Origin: Candidatus Binatia bacterium
GTDB lineage: Bacteria > Desulfobacterota > Binatia > Bin18
DNA: 64,000 nt
Assembly: GCA_951812575.1 (NCBI GenBank)
Contig: OX638322.1
Coordinates: 4,158,501-4,222,500 of the forward strand
Direction of reading: 5' to 3'
Part shown: positions 50,249-58,579 of the stretch, piece by piece
Layout of the letters: every line of letters begins with the position of its first letter
How positions within the stretch are numbered: the stretch's first letter is position 1
Position numbers and translations under genes: made by a program
The notes under the pieces: generated by a model
The model's database searches: none
The model's input: the letters and a program-made list of their open reading frames with translations, nothing else
Told to the model about the DNA's origin: nothing

Positions 50249-50746
50249 TCAGGGTAGCTGTTTCTCGGCCCAGCCTTCCGCATACGGGCTCAGCAGTTTG
50301 AGATTGAGGGCCACGCGGGTGAACTTCCACGCCCCGTCGGCCTGTTTGGCCAGTTCGCTCTCATAGGTGCCGCCGATCCAAAAGGCGTCGTCTTCTCCGC
50401 TCTCCTGGTTGGGCATATTCGCCGTTTCCCATAGATACCAGAACGCTCTGGCTGTCTGGCCACCGGGGTCCACGTCTACCGCAGGCGAGACCATATAGTG
50501 TAGCCTCCAGCCGATAAACGTGCCCGACTCGGCCAGAAACTGACGAATGGCTTCTTTGCCGGTGTAGACCCCGAAGCGTTCCCCACCGTCCCAGACTCCG
50601 GTGTCCGCAAACAGGGGAACCATGATATCGGGGTCATTACCCCGGTCTGCCCCCTGGGCGTAGCGCACCACCAGCAGTTTGATCGCCTCAATGTCTTCCA
50701 GGCGCTGGACGCGGGCTGCGAGCTGCTGGACATCGACTTCGGCCAT
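50249..50746 (-). CDS. NTF2-like/SnoaL-like family protein
   Basis: A 165-residue NTF2-fold protein. It starts MAEVDVQQLAARVQRLEDIE, then AIKLLVVRYAQGADRGNDPD, a central FADTGVWDGGERFGVYTGKE and the terminal GWRLHYMVSPAVDVDPGGQT, then FWIGGTYESELAKQADGAWK. Members include polyketide cyclases, dehydrating enzymes and small subunits of ring-hydroxylating oxygenases, which share this fold. The position two genes downstream of the Rieske oxygenase makes a beta-subunit-like or isomerase role plausible. It is 20 bases upstream of the formamidase. Confidence 0.75.
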   Translation of the reverse strand: MAEVDVQQLAARVQRLEDIEAIKLLVVRYAQGADRGNDPDIMVPLFADTGVWDGGERFGVYTGKEAIRQFLAESGTFIGWRLHYMVSPAVDVDPGGQTARAFWYLWETANMPNQESGEDDAFWIGGTYESELAKQADGAWKFTRVALNLKLLSPYAEGWAEKQLP

Positions 50747-50761
50747 AGGGCTTCTCCATCT

Positions 50762-51103
50762 TCAGGGTAAGCGGTCGGCGTGGACCGCAATAAAACGGGA
50801 CTCGTCAAAGCTGTTGGGCACCCGCGGCTCGCCCTTATAGCATTCAACAAACGGGGCGATCTCGGCAAACGACAGGCTGAGATAAAAGAGCCGCTTGGCG
50901 TCTGCGGGAAGTGAGTCCAGGTCGTATTGGTTCAAGTATTCCAGCATGGCGTCGAGCCGAGGCAGCAGGACCTGATACAAGGTGGTGAGTTCTCCGGCGC
51001 TACTGGCAGAGCGTTGCCGTTCCCGTTCGCGCTGGGTCGCCAGCGACCAGTCCGCCACAAACACTTCGAGGTCGGCAAACGGTTTGGGTAAACGTGTGGC
51101 CAT
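50762..51103 (-). CDS. Hypothetical protein in Rieske operon
   Basis: A 113-residue helical protein, MATRLPKPFADLEVFVADWS, with LYQVLLPRLDAMLEYLNQYD, then DAKRLFYLSLSFAEIAPFVE. No motif is identified. It lies 10 bases downstream of the Rieske gene and 15 bases upstream of the NTF2-like gene, so it is surely part of the same transcript. The sequence FAEIAPFVECYKG could be a protein contact. A small accessory or regulatory protein of the oxygenase is the most likely role, based on context alone. Confidence 0.6.
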   Translation of the reverse strand: MATRLPKPFADLEVFVADWSLATQRERERQRSASSAGELTTLYQVLLPRLDAMLEYLNQYDLDSLPADAKRLFYLSLSFAEIAPFVECYKGEPRVPNSFDESRFIAVHADRLP

Positions 51104-51113
51104 AGCCGCTTCT

Positions 51114-52337
51114 CTAGGTGTTCCCGTTGGTGTAAAAGCCGACGTAGTCTTCGAGGACTTTGTAGCTGTGGCGGATCAGGATTTCCTGCTCTTGCAGATG
51201 GAAGTGGGTTTTGACCCCGGAGGAGAGCGCCTCCTGGGTTGCTTCCATGGTCCCCGTGTCTTCGAGCCAGGCGTTTCGCAACACGGTGTTGTTGAACTCC
51301 TGGGCAAACCGTTCGCCCGGCGTTGTAGCCGGCGGCCAGTAAGCGCGGCCCTCCCACAACGTCCGGTCCACGTCGAGCGGCCAGAACTGATGCGTGAACC
51401 ACATACCCGGCAAAACGTGCAGGATCAGGTTGGGAAAGATCACGTCCAGATCAAAGCCGAATTCCGCACTCCGGGTGGGGTTCACCTCAGGCGGGAGCTG
51501 GTCTTGGGCCGCGGACCGTTTGGTCACCGTCTCGCCGAATCGATAGGCCACCGCTGCGGCCGGACTCGGATTATGGTTGGGGTTGCCGTACACAATGCAG
51601 GAGCGATGTGGGCCGTAGAAGCGTACCTCGGGCAGATGACACATGGGGTTGTTCTTGCCCGTAAACGTGTCCGGGTAGGACTGACCGTGGATCACATTCA
51701 CATGATAGCCCTCGGAGAAGGCGTCCAGGGCGACTTTCCAGTTACATCGAATCTCCGTTTGATAAGCATAGCGCGCGGTCAGATCGGCATACGGAAAGCT
51801 GTCCATGCGCTGGCCCAACTCGCCCAGATAGTCCGCCAGCGACTGCGCCGGCGACGGGTCCATATGGACGAACAGAAAACCCTGCCAGAGTTCGGTCGCC
51901 ACCGGCATCAGGCCGTTGGCGGCTTTGTCGAGGTTGTGAAAAAACGCTTCATCCGGCACGCCGACCAACTGGCCTTCGGTATCATACACCCAGCCGTGGA
52001 ATTTGCACGAAAAGTTCCGACAGCTTCCCCGCTCTTCCCAGGCCAGCTTATTGCCGCGATGCGAGCAGATATTATGAAAGCCACGGATGGTGCCGTCTTG
52101 TCCGCGGACAAAAATCACCGAAGTCCGGCAGGCTTTGAGATTGCGCACCATATAATCACCGGGACAGGGGATTTCTTCCTCACGGCCCACGTACAGCCAG
52201 ACTTTGCGGAACACCCGTTCGCGCTCCAGCTCAAAATAGGCGGGAGAAATGCAGGGTTCGGTTGGCACGGGCTCGGTTCCCAACTCGGGATATTCTTCCG
52301 ACCAGCGTTTATTGACATCAAAGATAGCGGTTGTCAT
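51114..52337 (-). CDS. Rieske 2Fe-2S aromatic ring-hydroxylating oxygenase, alpha subunit
   Basis: A 407-residue oxygenase alpha subunit. The Rieske centre is CSHRG (Cys91, His93) and CKFHGW (Cys111, His114). The mononuclear iron site fits His212 and His217 in FSEGYHVNVIHG, with a carboxylate further on. Such enzymes insert both atoms of O2 into an aromatic ring or demethylate aromatic methyl ethers. No beta subunit, ferredoxin or reductase is seen next to it, though the NTF2-like gene at 50249 could replace a beta subunit. It stands 24 bases downstream of an LLM oxidoreductase in one operon. Confidence 0.93.
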   Translation of the reverse strand: MTTAIFDVNKRWSEEYPELGTEPVPTEPCISPAYFELERERVFRKVWLYVGREEEIPCPGDYMVRNLKACRTSVIFVRGQDGTIRGFHNICSHRGNKLAWEERGSCRNFSCKFHGWVYDTEGQLVGVPDEAFFHNLDKAANGLMPVATELWQGFLFVHMDPSPAQSLADYLGELGQRMDSFPYADLTARYAYQTEIRCNWKVALDAFSEGYHVNVIHGQSYPDTFTGKNNPMCHLPEVRFYGPHRSCIVYGNPNHNPSPAAAVAYRFGETVTKRSAAQDQLPPEVNPTRSAEFGFDLDVIFPNLILHVLPGMWFTHQFWPLDVDRTLWEGRAYWPPATTPGERFAQEFNNTVLRNAWLEDTGTMEATQEALSSGVKTHFHLQEQEILIRHSYKVLEDYVGFYTNGNT

Positions 52338-52361
52338 ATCTCTCCCCTGTGCGTTCAGCGG

Positions 52362-53471
52362 CTATGCGGAGGCCGAACCGAGCTCTCCGTGCACCTCAGC
52401 CTGCATCATGGGCATGACTCTTTTGGCGAATAAATCCTGCGTTCTCAGCGCCCGGTCTTTGGCTATGCCGCCATAATGGCTGATCACGATCATTTCGTCG
52501 AACCGAAACTCTTTCCACAGCGCGAGCAATTGTTTGCCCACGGTGTCCGGCGACCCGACGAACACGATGCCGGCGTCAATGAGTTCCTGATACGAGAGAT
52601 TGCGTAAGTTCGGGAAATCATCCGCGGCGTAAAACGCATAGCCGGCGTCGATCAGACGCTGTTTTTCTGCCGGGGTGTTTCTGGGGAGCGAGTCCATAGG
52701 CGATACGTTGAAATCAATAAAATTACGGACCGGCCGCTCAGCCTCGCGCAGAGCCGTTTGGTCATCCTCGGCAATATAGATGGCCTTGACCCAGCCAAGG
52801 TAAGAGGGTTTTCCCGCCTTCTGGCAGGCCTGGTGGTACAGCGCGGCCGGTTCCCGAAACACCGAGGTGGGAGCCGGCCCCCCAATGCATACGCCCCACT
52901 CTCTTTGGGCCGCCATGCTGAACCACTTGGCGCTGGTGCCGACCTGGAAAATCTGGGGGTGCGGTTTCTGGTAGGGTTTGGGCACCACCGACAGGTCTTT
53001 GACCTGGTAATACTTGCCGTCGTACGAGAACCGCTCTTCGGTCCAGGCTTTGATCAGAATATCGAGCGCCTCAACATAACGCTCCTGGTTCTCTTCCAGC
53101 ACGATATTGGCCGGTTCATTCAGCCAGGCGTGTCCCCGCCCTACTCCGCACTCGATCCGGCCCTTGGTCAGAATATCCGCCTCCGCGATTTCGCCGGCCA
53201 GAATCATGGGATTATGCAGCGGCAGCGTATGGCACAGCGTGCGGAAGCGAATCTGGGTGGTCCGCTCGGCCAGGGTGCAATACAGGGCCAGTGGATTGGG
53301 GTTAATGGCAAACTGTTCAAAGAACGGGTGTTCGAGGGTCGTAAAAACGGAGAAGCCGTTCTGGTCGGCATGAATACCGAGGGCGATCACGTCTTCGATC
53401 AGCTGGGCGTGGTCTTTGCCGGGGGGGCACTGAAATTCGACATAGGTGCCGAAGCGCAGGGGTTGTGACAT
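52362..53471 (-). CDS. LLM class flavin-dependent oxidoreductase
   Basis: A 369-residue luciferase-like monooxygenase, the third in the window. It begins MSQPLRFGTYVEFQCPPGKD and has GFSVFTTLEHPFFEQFAINP (39-58), RFRTLCHTLPLHNPMILAGE, IECGVGRGHAWLNEPANIVL, VVPKPYQKPHPQIFQVGTSA and the C-terminal GIVFVGSPDTVGKQLLALWK. The substrate is not known. It is the first gene of the long minus-strand run (LLM, Rieske, 113-aa protein, NTF2-like, formamidase and more), so it likely works on the same compound. A divergent GST gene starts 154 bases upstream. Confidence 0.9.
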   Translation of the reverse strand: MSQPLRFGTYVEFQCPPGKDHAQLIEDVIALGIHADQNGFSVFTTLEHPFFEQFAINPNPLALYCTLAERTTQIRFRTLCHTLPLHNPMILAGEIAEADILTKGRIECGVGRGHAWLNEPANIVLEENQERYVEALDILIKAWTEERFSYDGKYYQVKDLSVVPKPYQKPHPQIFQVGTSAKWFSMAAQREWGVCIGGPAPTSVFREPAALYHQACQKAGKPSYLGWVKAIYIAEDDQTALREAERPVRNFIDFNVSPMDSLPRNTPAEKQRLIDAGYAFYAADDFPNLRNLSYQELIDAGIVFVGSPDTVGKQLLALWKEFRFDEMIVISHYGGIAKDRALRTQDLFAKRVMPMMQAEVHGELGSASA

Positions 53472-53624
53472 GCGGCTATCCTTCTTTTGACAACTGTTCG
53501 TATTTTCACATATGGACCGGTTCTGACAAGGCCGGGAGGCTTACGCGGTAGCGCCAAGATCGACACAGCAGGTGGTCTTGGCTAGGCTACGCGATAGTAG
53601 AATCCAAAGGGAGGAGCACGCAAC

Positions 53625-54320
53625 ATGATCGATCTGTATACCTGGCCAACGCCGAATGGACATAAGGTTCATATTTTCCTGGAAGAGACGGATCTGGAGT
53701 ACACCGTCATTCCGGTGAACATCTTAACCGGGGATCAATTCGATCCCGAGTTCTTAAAGATCAGCCCGAACAATAAAATGCCGGCCATGGTGGACCGCGA
53801 CGGGCCGGACGGCAAGCCGTATGCCGTGTTTGAATCCGGCGCCATGCTGCTCTACCTGGCGGAAAAAACAGGTCAGTTTATGCCCTCAGGCATGGCCGAG
53901 CGCTATACTGTGATCCAGTGGCTGATGTTTCAGATGGGCGGCATCGGCCCCATGCTGGGACAGGCGCATCACTTCCGGTTATACGCACCGGAAAAGATCG
54001 ACTACGCCTTTGATCGCTATACGAATGAAGCCAGCCGCTTGTACCGCGTGGTGGACACCCGTTTGGCCGAGGTCGAGTATTTGGCCGGCGACTACTCGAT
54101 TGCCGATATGGCGACCTACCCCTGGCTGCGTTACCACGAAAATCAGGGGCAGAAGCTGGAAGACTACCCGCATCTCAAGCGCTGGTACGACGCCCTGAGC
54201 GAACGGCCTGCCGTCCAAAGAGGGCTGGCCGTTCTCCAGGAAGAGAGCCGCTCCCCACAGCAGATGGATCAGCAGGCCAAGGATCTGCTGTTCGGCACCG
54301 CTCAGTACGAGAAACGCTAG
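53625..54320 (+). CDS. Glutathione S-transferase family protein (Ure2p/YfcG-like)
   Basis: A 231-residue glutathione S-transferase-like protein. MIDLYTWPTPNGHKVHIFLE (thioredoxin-like N-terminus with TPNG before the redox loop) and KISPNNKMPAMVDRDG, then FESGAMLLYLAEKTGQFMPS are the Ure2p/YfcG pattern; Asn11 in TPNG stands where YfcG-type enzymes use a non-Cys residue. The C-terminal helices hold EYLAGDYSIADMATYPWLRY, the N-capping motif. These enzymes reduce disulfides or conjugate electrophiles. GGGAGGAG precedes the ATG. It is divergent from the LLM operon and may detoxify its intermediates. A palindrome overlaps its stop codon. Confidence 0.87.
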   Translation: MIDLYTWPTPNGHKVHIFLEETDLEYTVIPVNILTGDQFDPEFLKISPNNKMPAMVDRDGPDGKPYAVFESGAMLLYLAEKTGQFMPSGMAERYTVIQWLMFQMGGIGPMLGQAHHFRLYAPEKIDYAFDRYTNEASRLYRVVDTRLAEVEYLAGDYSIADMATYPWLRYHENQGQKLEDYPHLKRWYDALSERPAVQRGLAVLQEESRSPQQMDQQAKDLLFGTAQYEKR

Positions 54321-54335
54321 GCTCGTGACGAGCCT
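54319..54335 (+). terminator. Palindrome overlapping the GST stop
   Basis: AGGCTCGT-G-ACGAGCCT has perfect 8-bp arms and starts within the TAG stop at 54318-54320. No T-run follows (CCCAATAA), so it may be a weak terminator or a structural site at the edge of the accessory island. Confidence 0.4.
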
Positions 54336-54352
54336 CCCAATAATCCCGGGCC

Positions 54353-54436
54353 GAGGGACTGACGGACGTGGCCCAGGTCGCGGAGCGGTATGGGGTGCCG
54401 GTTGAGATGGTCCATGCGCATCGGCAGGTGTTTTGA
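54353..54436 (+). pseudogene. C-terminal relic of an unidentified gene
   Basis: A frame of 27 codons ending in TGA at 54434-54436 reads EGLTDVAQVAERYGVPVEMV, then HAHRQVF. It looks like the end of a protein with a helical AERYGVP motif, but no start exists. It sits immediately before the island of low-GC genes and may be the end of a gene cut by the integration. Identity is not recognised. Confidence 0.35.
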
Positions 54437-54469
54437 GAAAGCATGAAGAGTGAAAACAGGAGAGACACC

Positions 54470-54712
54470 ATGGATGAGAAAATGAACGATCAGGAACTCA
54501 GAAACCTGCGCCTCATTGCACGGGGCGTCGCTCTAGGAATTGCTACAGTGGGACTCATCACGGCCATCTTTGCTCTGATCGGGGGCGTTATCGGCTCTGC
54601 CAACGACTCTTTAGATGGGATATATGTCGGTGCGCTTTTGGGGGGACTGGTCGGCCTGTTGTTTACGGTGCTGTTGTACAGAGGAGTATTCTCGCCAGAG
54701 TCGAGAGGATAG
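54470..54712 (+). CDS. Small membrane protein (two TM segments)
   Basis: An 80-residue protein MDEKMNDQELRNLRLIARGV with two hydrophobic helices, LGIATVGLITAIFALIGGVI (about 22-42) and VGALLGGLVGLLFTVLLYRG (about 52-72). GGAG lies before the ATG at 54470; a second start at 54443 is possible but has no good site. Small two-TM proteins of this type often stand at the start of defence or accessory loci; no family is recognised. It begins the plus-strand island. Confidence 0.6.
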   Translation: MDEKMNDQELRNLRLIARGVALGIATVGLITAIFALIGGVIGSANDSLDGIYVGALLGGLVGLLFTVLLYRGVFSPESRG

Positions 54713-54772
54713 TTTTGGAAGCTAAGTATTGGGCCGGGCCGCAGATGAACCGATGGAGGAAGTGATATTCCC

Positions 54773-55369
54773 ATGAGCCAGGATAACATTAAGCTCCGCC
54801 AATTGCGAAAATTGGAGTACTTGAAACCGGAACCAGTGTTGCAGAAGCTTAGAATGATTGAGAAGCAATTTGCTCCCGGAGCCGATCCAAACGACAAGGT
54901 GTTGCGGTTGCGTACCAGTAAGCTGAAGAAGCCACGGGAGGCAAGGCTGGCGGCCATATTTACTTACGCCATACAAGAATGTGTCCTCGGTGTTCCCGTG
55001 TGCTTCGCTCCTGATGAAGATTCCGACTACGACTGCGTATTGTCTTGGAGGTCCGAGACTGAACTTCTATTTTCTCCAGTCCAACTCAAGGAACTGCCTC
55101 CTGACGACATTAACCCGAAAGTCTCAATGAAGAACATTATTGATAAGCTGAACAAGTACCCCGATTCCAAAGATCTCATCGTCGCCATTCATTACAATCG
55201 CCAAGAACGCTTTGAATACGGACCGCGGCTTCGGATTGAGTCTGCTCCTGTTGCTCAGATCTGGTTCTTTGGCGGGTGTTCTCCAGATGGAAACGATTGG
55301 TTTCTCTACGGCGATTTGATGGAGGACCCTCCTTCGTTTTACAAGTTCCGTTATCCAGGCCAAGACTAA
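54773..55369 (+). CDS. Uncharacterised protein with PD-(D/E)XK-like pattern
   Basis: A 198-residue protein. The residues REARLAAIFTYAIQECVLGV (Glu56 or Glu69), DSDYDCVL (Asp87) and SPVQLKEL (Gln104-x-Lys106-Glu107) fit the spacing of a PD-(D/E)XK nuclease core, with a conserved-looking LPPDDINPKVSMKNIIDKLN afterwards. It is not a recognised restriction enzyme and could be a nickase or a nuclease-like regulator. The nearest purine-rich site (GGAGG) lies 14 bases upstream, which is a little far. It is unlike its neighbours but keeps the low GC of the island. Its place before the membrane coiled-coil and TIR genes makes a defence role a working guess. Confidence 0.55.
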   Translation: MSQDNIKLRQLRKLEYLKPEPVLQKLRMIEKQFAPGADPNDKVLRLRTSKLKKPREARLAAIFTYAIQECVLGVPVCFAPDEDSDYDCVLSWRSETELLFSPVQLKELPPDDINPKVSMKNIIDKLNKYPDSKDLIVAIHYNRQERFEYGPRLRIESAPVAQIWFFGGCSPDGNDWFLYGDLMEDPPSFYKFRYPGQD

Positions 55370-55415
55370 GATTCAGAATCCCGGTAGCTCTGAACGATGG
55401 AGGGAAGGGGGTGGC

Positions 55416-56165
55416 ATGAAGCGAGTTGATCTCCGGGTGGGCGTTGGCCTCACCATTCTCTACGTAGTCGTTGTTTTCGTTCTTTTCGGGAGCGATGCAT
55501 GGACCTTGGCCCCGAACGAGCTGGGAGACTTTCTGGCCGGGGTGTTCACGCCGTTGGCTCTCGGCTGGCTGGTCTATGGATATTTCCTACAGACCAGAGA
55601 ACTCGGCCTCCAGCGCGAAGAACTCAAGCATCTGCGCGAGGAGTCGGCAATGCAGCGGGAAAAGCTCGGCGAGCAGGTTGACTTGTTGCAGGAGCAAGGC
55701 AGAGCAGAGGACGAGCGCTCGTTGCCTCATCTGAAGCTTGAGTACGGAGGCCCTAAAGGTGAGAAGCAGTATTGGATAATTCGCAATACGGTAGGAACCG
55801 CGACAGACTTAGAAGTAGTACGGGATTTTACGGATCAGGAGCTTTTCAGAATGTATGTGCAGGGGAAATACGATCCAGGAAGCCCCGAGGCAAAGGAAGA
55901 GCTAGCCCGAAGGCGGAATGCCGCAGATAAAGTAAGTCCCGGAGCCGTGCTGACAAGCAAGTCGCAATTAGGCACGCGGGACAATGATACCTTCGAATTT
56001 ACAACCCCAAAGCCCCTTTCTGAACCTCTCTATTACGAGGTCTGTTTCAAGTCGAACCATTCAGGAAAAAGGTATTACCAACGCTGGAAAATAGAGAAAG
56101 GTGTCCCTCCTACTGATATCCAATGGGAGGAACTCACGAAGAGACCGACGCTCCTGGAAGGCTAA
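55416..56165 (+). CDS. Membrane protein with coiled coil
   Basis: A 249-residue protein with two TM helices, VGVGLTILYVVVVFVLFGSD (about 8-27) and GVFTPLALGWLVYGYFLQTR (about 42-61), then a coiled coil (ELGLQREELKHLREESAMQR, then EQVDLLQEQG, to about 97) and a soluble C-terminal domain (about 105-245). The N-terminus faces the inside. Proteins of this plan are common in variable genome islands. AGGGAAGGGGG precedes the ATG. It follows the PD-(D/E)XK-like gene by 46 bases and precedes the TIR gene by 67, so it could be a membrane anchor of a small defence system. Confidence 0.65.
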   Translation: MKRVDLRVGVGLTILYVVVVFVLFGSDAWTLAPNELGDFLAGVFTPLALGWLVYGYFLQTRELGLQREELKHLREESAMQREKLGEQVDLLQEQGRAEDERSLPHLKLEYGGPKGEKQYWIIRNTVGTATDLEVVRDFTDQELFRMYVQGKYDPGSPEAKEELARRRNAADKVSPGAVLTSKSQLGTRDNDTFEFTTPKPLSEPLYYEVCFKSNHSGKRYYQRWKIEKGVPPTDIQWEELTKRPTLLEG

Positions 56166-56232
56166 TGCCGAGTGGGCCTCTTGAGATGATTCACCTTCAG
56201 GGACGGACGGATTACATAACGAGGAACCCTTA

Positions 56233-57081
56233 ATGGCAGACCGTAAAACCAGCACCGAGTCTCCGCAATTCACGATCACCACCATCGACAGAGGTATCGA
56301 GAAATTACGTCGTCGTATTGAGGAGGTGAAGGATCTCGATCCGAGCAGAGTCCGGTACGACGATCAGTCGGTTAAAAATGTCACGTCGCGCATAAACGAG
56401 ACCCTTAGCGAGGTTTTTGGCGCAGATTATTCTCCGAAGTTTTATGGATTTCTCACTGGCTCATCCAGTCTATACAACAACAGAAGGGGGATTGACGCTC
56501 AAGTCAAAAATGCCTTCGCCGAGGCGATCCCTCAGACAGTCACGATGCTGGAGGGACGTATATCGTATCTTAAAGAGAAACGCGAAGACCTGGAGGCTGA
56601 GCAGTCAGGTGCAACTTCCTCGGACAAGTCATCTGCGAACATCCGCGAAGTCTTCGTGGTCCATGGGCGAGACGTGGCAGCGAAGGGGGAAGTTCGCACG
56701 TTTCTAAAGAAGTTAGACCTTGAGCCGGTGATTCTCGATGAACGGCCGAATCAGGGTCAGACGGTTATTGAGAAGTTCGAGGGGAACGCAGACGTAGGCT
56801 TCGCAGTGGTCCTTTTTACGCCCGACGACACGGGTGGACTCGCTGACTTATCTAATAAGTCTCAGCCACGAGCGCGCCAGAATGTGATCTTCGAGCTTGG
56901 GTTCTTTGTTGGCAAGCTCGGCAGAAAGAAGGTCTGTGTCCTGCACAAGGGTGATGTCGAGATCATGAGCGATTATCAGGGTGTCATCTATGTTCCCATG
57001 GATGACCGTGGAGGCTGGCAATTGACGCTTGCAAAGGAGCTTAAGAGCGCCGGCATCGATGTGGATCTGAATCAACTATAG
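56233..57081 (+). CDS. TIR-like (Cap12-type) nucleotide-binding protein
   Basis: A 282-residue protein. Residues 1-125 are helical (DRGIEKLRRRIEEVKDLDPS). From 138 there is a TIR-like domain of the Cap12/Pycsar effector type: REVFVVHGRDVAAKGEVRTF, LDLEPVILDERPNQGQTVIE, GFAVVLFTPDDTGGLADL and ARQNVIFELGFFVGKLGRKK, with the conserved Glu221 as probable catalytic residue. Family members are NAD-degrading effectors in anti-phage systems activated by cyclic nucleotides or partners. No cyclase gene lies beside it. CGAGGAA lies before the ATG. It is the strongest defence-type gene here, with a direct repeat immediately after it. Confidence 0.83.
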   Translation: MADRKTSTESPQFTITTIDRGIEKLRRRIEEVKDLDPSRVRYDDQSVKNVTSRINETLSEVFGADYSPKFYGFLTGSSSLYNNRRGIDAQVKNAFAEAIPQTVTMLEGRISYLKEKREDLEAEQSGATSSDKSSANIREVFVVHGRDVAAKGEVRTFLKKLDLEPVILDERPNQGQTVIEKFEGNADVGFAVVLFTPDDTGGLADLSNKSQPRARQNVIFELGFFVGKLGRKKVCVLHKGDVEIMSDYQGVIYVPMDDRGGWQLTLAKELKSAGIDVDLNQL

Positions 57082-57109
57082 TAGCGCGATGTTTCATGTT
57101 GGGAAGGAC

Positions 57110-57138
57110 GAGATGGTGCTGGGGCGAGGGATGTGAGG
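57110..57138 (+). repeat. 29-bp direct repeat, copy 1 (partner 59325-59352)
   Basis: Copy 1 reads GAGATGGTGCTGGGGCGAGG then GATGTGAGG; copy 2 reads GAGATGATGCTGGGGCGGGG then GTGTGAGG. They differ at two bases and one single-base gap. Copy 1 is just after the TIR gene stop, copy 2 covers the stop of the HEPN-like gene, and the AlbA_2/HEPN-like gene pair lies between. Confidence 0.7.
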
Positions 57139-57181
57139 GCCGAACCACGTTAATCCGCGTGACGACACAAGGATCTTCTCT

Positions 57182-58531
57182 ATGATTACTTCAACCACAC
57201 GCCAGAGAATAGATGATCTTCTTCGGAATCCCACAGAGTCGCTTAATGTTGAAATAAAGAGCTGGCTCGACATCAACAATAGCCTCGAGGATAAGGCGAC
57301 ACTTGCCAAAGCGATCATAGCATTAGCAAACCACGGTGGTGGCATTGTCCTGATTGGATTTGAGGAAAAGGAAAATGGCTATGTGCCGTCAGCGAATTGC
57401 CCTGAAAGCCTTGCTGGTTTTACTACCGACTCTGTCAATGCGGTTGTCCGGAGATACGCGGAACCTGAGTTTCACTGCGACACTTACATTGCTACGTCTC
57501 CGGACGATCAATGCCAGTATCCCACCGTTGTGGTCCCCGGCGGGCATCAGGCCCCTATCCGCGCGAAGAGGAGTGGGCCGAATAACAAAACCATAATGCA
57601 AGACACCTACTACATACGCCGTCCAGGCCCCCAGAGCCAAGCTCCACAGTCCGGGCGTGAGTGGGATGAGTTGATGAGGCGGTGCATCACGAATGCCAGA
57701 GACAACTTGCTCGACCAGTTCCGCCTCATCATGGCTGGCGGAGCTACCGAACCCATTGAGGAGAACGATCAGACAAGATTGCAGGCATGGTTTTCAGAAT
57801 GCCTGGAGCGATGGAAAACCCTAACAAGGGACTTGCAACCTGACAACGTGGCCCGTTTTCCAAATGGATATTATGCCACTGCTTATATTCTGGCGGACGT
57901 TCAGCAGACGTTGGCGGGGACTCAATTACTTGAGGCGCTTCGCCTGGGCGTCGTCAGGCATACGGGCTGGCCGCCGTTCTTGGTCCCGACCAAAAAAGAA
58001 CTCGAGCCCTATCCGTATGATGGAAACGTAGAATGCTGGATTGGTGGGACAATACAAAATCATGGCCCAGCTTCTGCTGACTTCTGGCGTGTATCTCCGG
58101 ACGGCATGTTCTTTCTCATACGGGGATACGAGGAAGACGGTTACAAGGAAAGACAGATCGCTCCCGGAACCATTTTTGATATTAGTTTTCCCACCTGGCG
58201 TCTAGGTGAAATTTTGCTTCACGCCTCAAGTATGGCCCGCCAGTTTGAATCCGGGGATACGAGGGTCCTACTGAAAGTCCAATGGACCGGCCTTGCCAAG
58301 CGCAAATTGGACAGTATTGCAAATCCTAACCGCGTAGTACCACGTACAAATGTTTCTCAACAAGCAGATTACTCTGCAAACATCGAAGCACAAGCGAACC
58401 AAATCGCGGAAACCCTCCCAGAGCTTGTGGATAGCATTGTGAGACCACTTTACGGGCAATTCGATTTCTTTCAGCTGCCGGCTCAACTTGTTGTTGAGGA
58501 ATTGAGCAGCATGCGGAAAAACCAATTCTAG
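57182..58531 (+). CDS. Schlafen AlbA_2 domain protein
   Basis: A 449-residue protein. Its N-terminus is an AlbA_2 (Schlafen-type ATP-binding) domain: SLNVEIKSWLDINNSLEDKA then LAKAIIALANHGGGIVLIGF (about 20-60) are the signature. The rest (about 150-449) is mixed alpha/beta without a recognised motif, including YPYDGNVECWIGGTIQNHGP and ERQIAPGTIFDISFPTWRLG, and may recognise the trigger. AlbA_2 proteins occur in anti-phage and regulatory loci. AAGGA precedes the ATG at 57182. The next gene follows after 48 bases, and the pair is flanked by 29-bp direct repeats. Confidence 0.8.
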   Translation: MITSTTRQRIDDLLRNPTESLNVEIKSWLDINNSLEDKATLAKAIIALANHGGGIVLIGFEEKENGYVPSANCPESLAGFTTDSVNAVVRRYAEPEFHCDTYIATSPDDQCQYPTVVVPGGHQAPIRAKRSGPNNKTIMQDTYYIRRPGPQSQAPQSGREWDELMRRCITNARDNLLDQFRLIMAGGATEPIEENDQTRLQAWFSECLERWKTLTRDLQPDNVARFPNGYYATAYILADVQQTLAGTQLLEALRLGVVRHTGWPPFLVPTKKELEPYPYDGNVECWIGGTIQNHGPASADFWRVSPDGMFFLIRGYEEDGYKERQIAPGTIFDISFPTWRLGEILLHASSMARQFESGDTRVLLKVQWTGLAKRKLDSIANPNRVVPRTNVSQQADYSANIEAQANQIAETLPELVDSIVRPLYGQFDFFQLPAQLVVEELSSMRKNQF

Positions 58532-58579
58532 ACAGAGGTGAGGGGATAGCGTGGATGTTTTCGTGAAGAAAGGGCTGGC

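Noticed and set aside
50982..52433. Long plus-strand frame (483 codons) opposite the Rieske gene
   Set aside because: Antisense to a clear Rieske oxygenase, whose residues explain the base composition. No domain signature is seen in the opposite frame.
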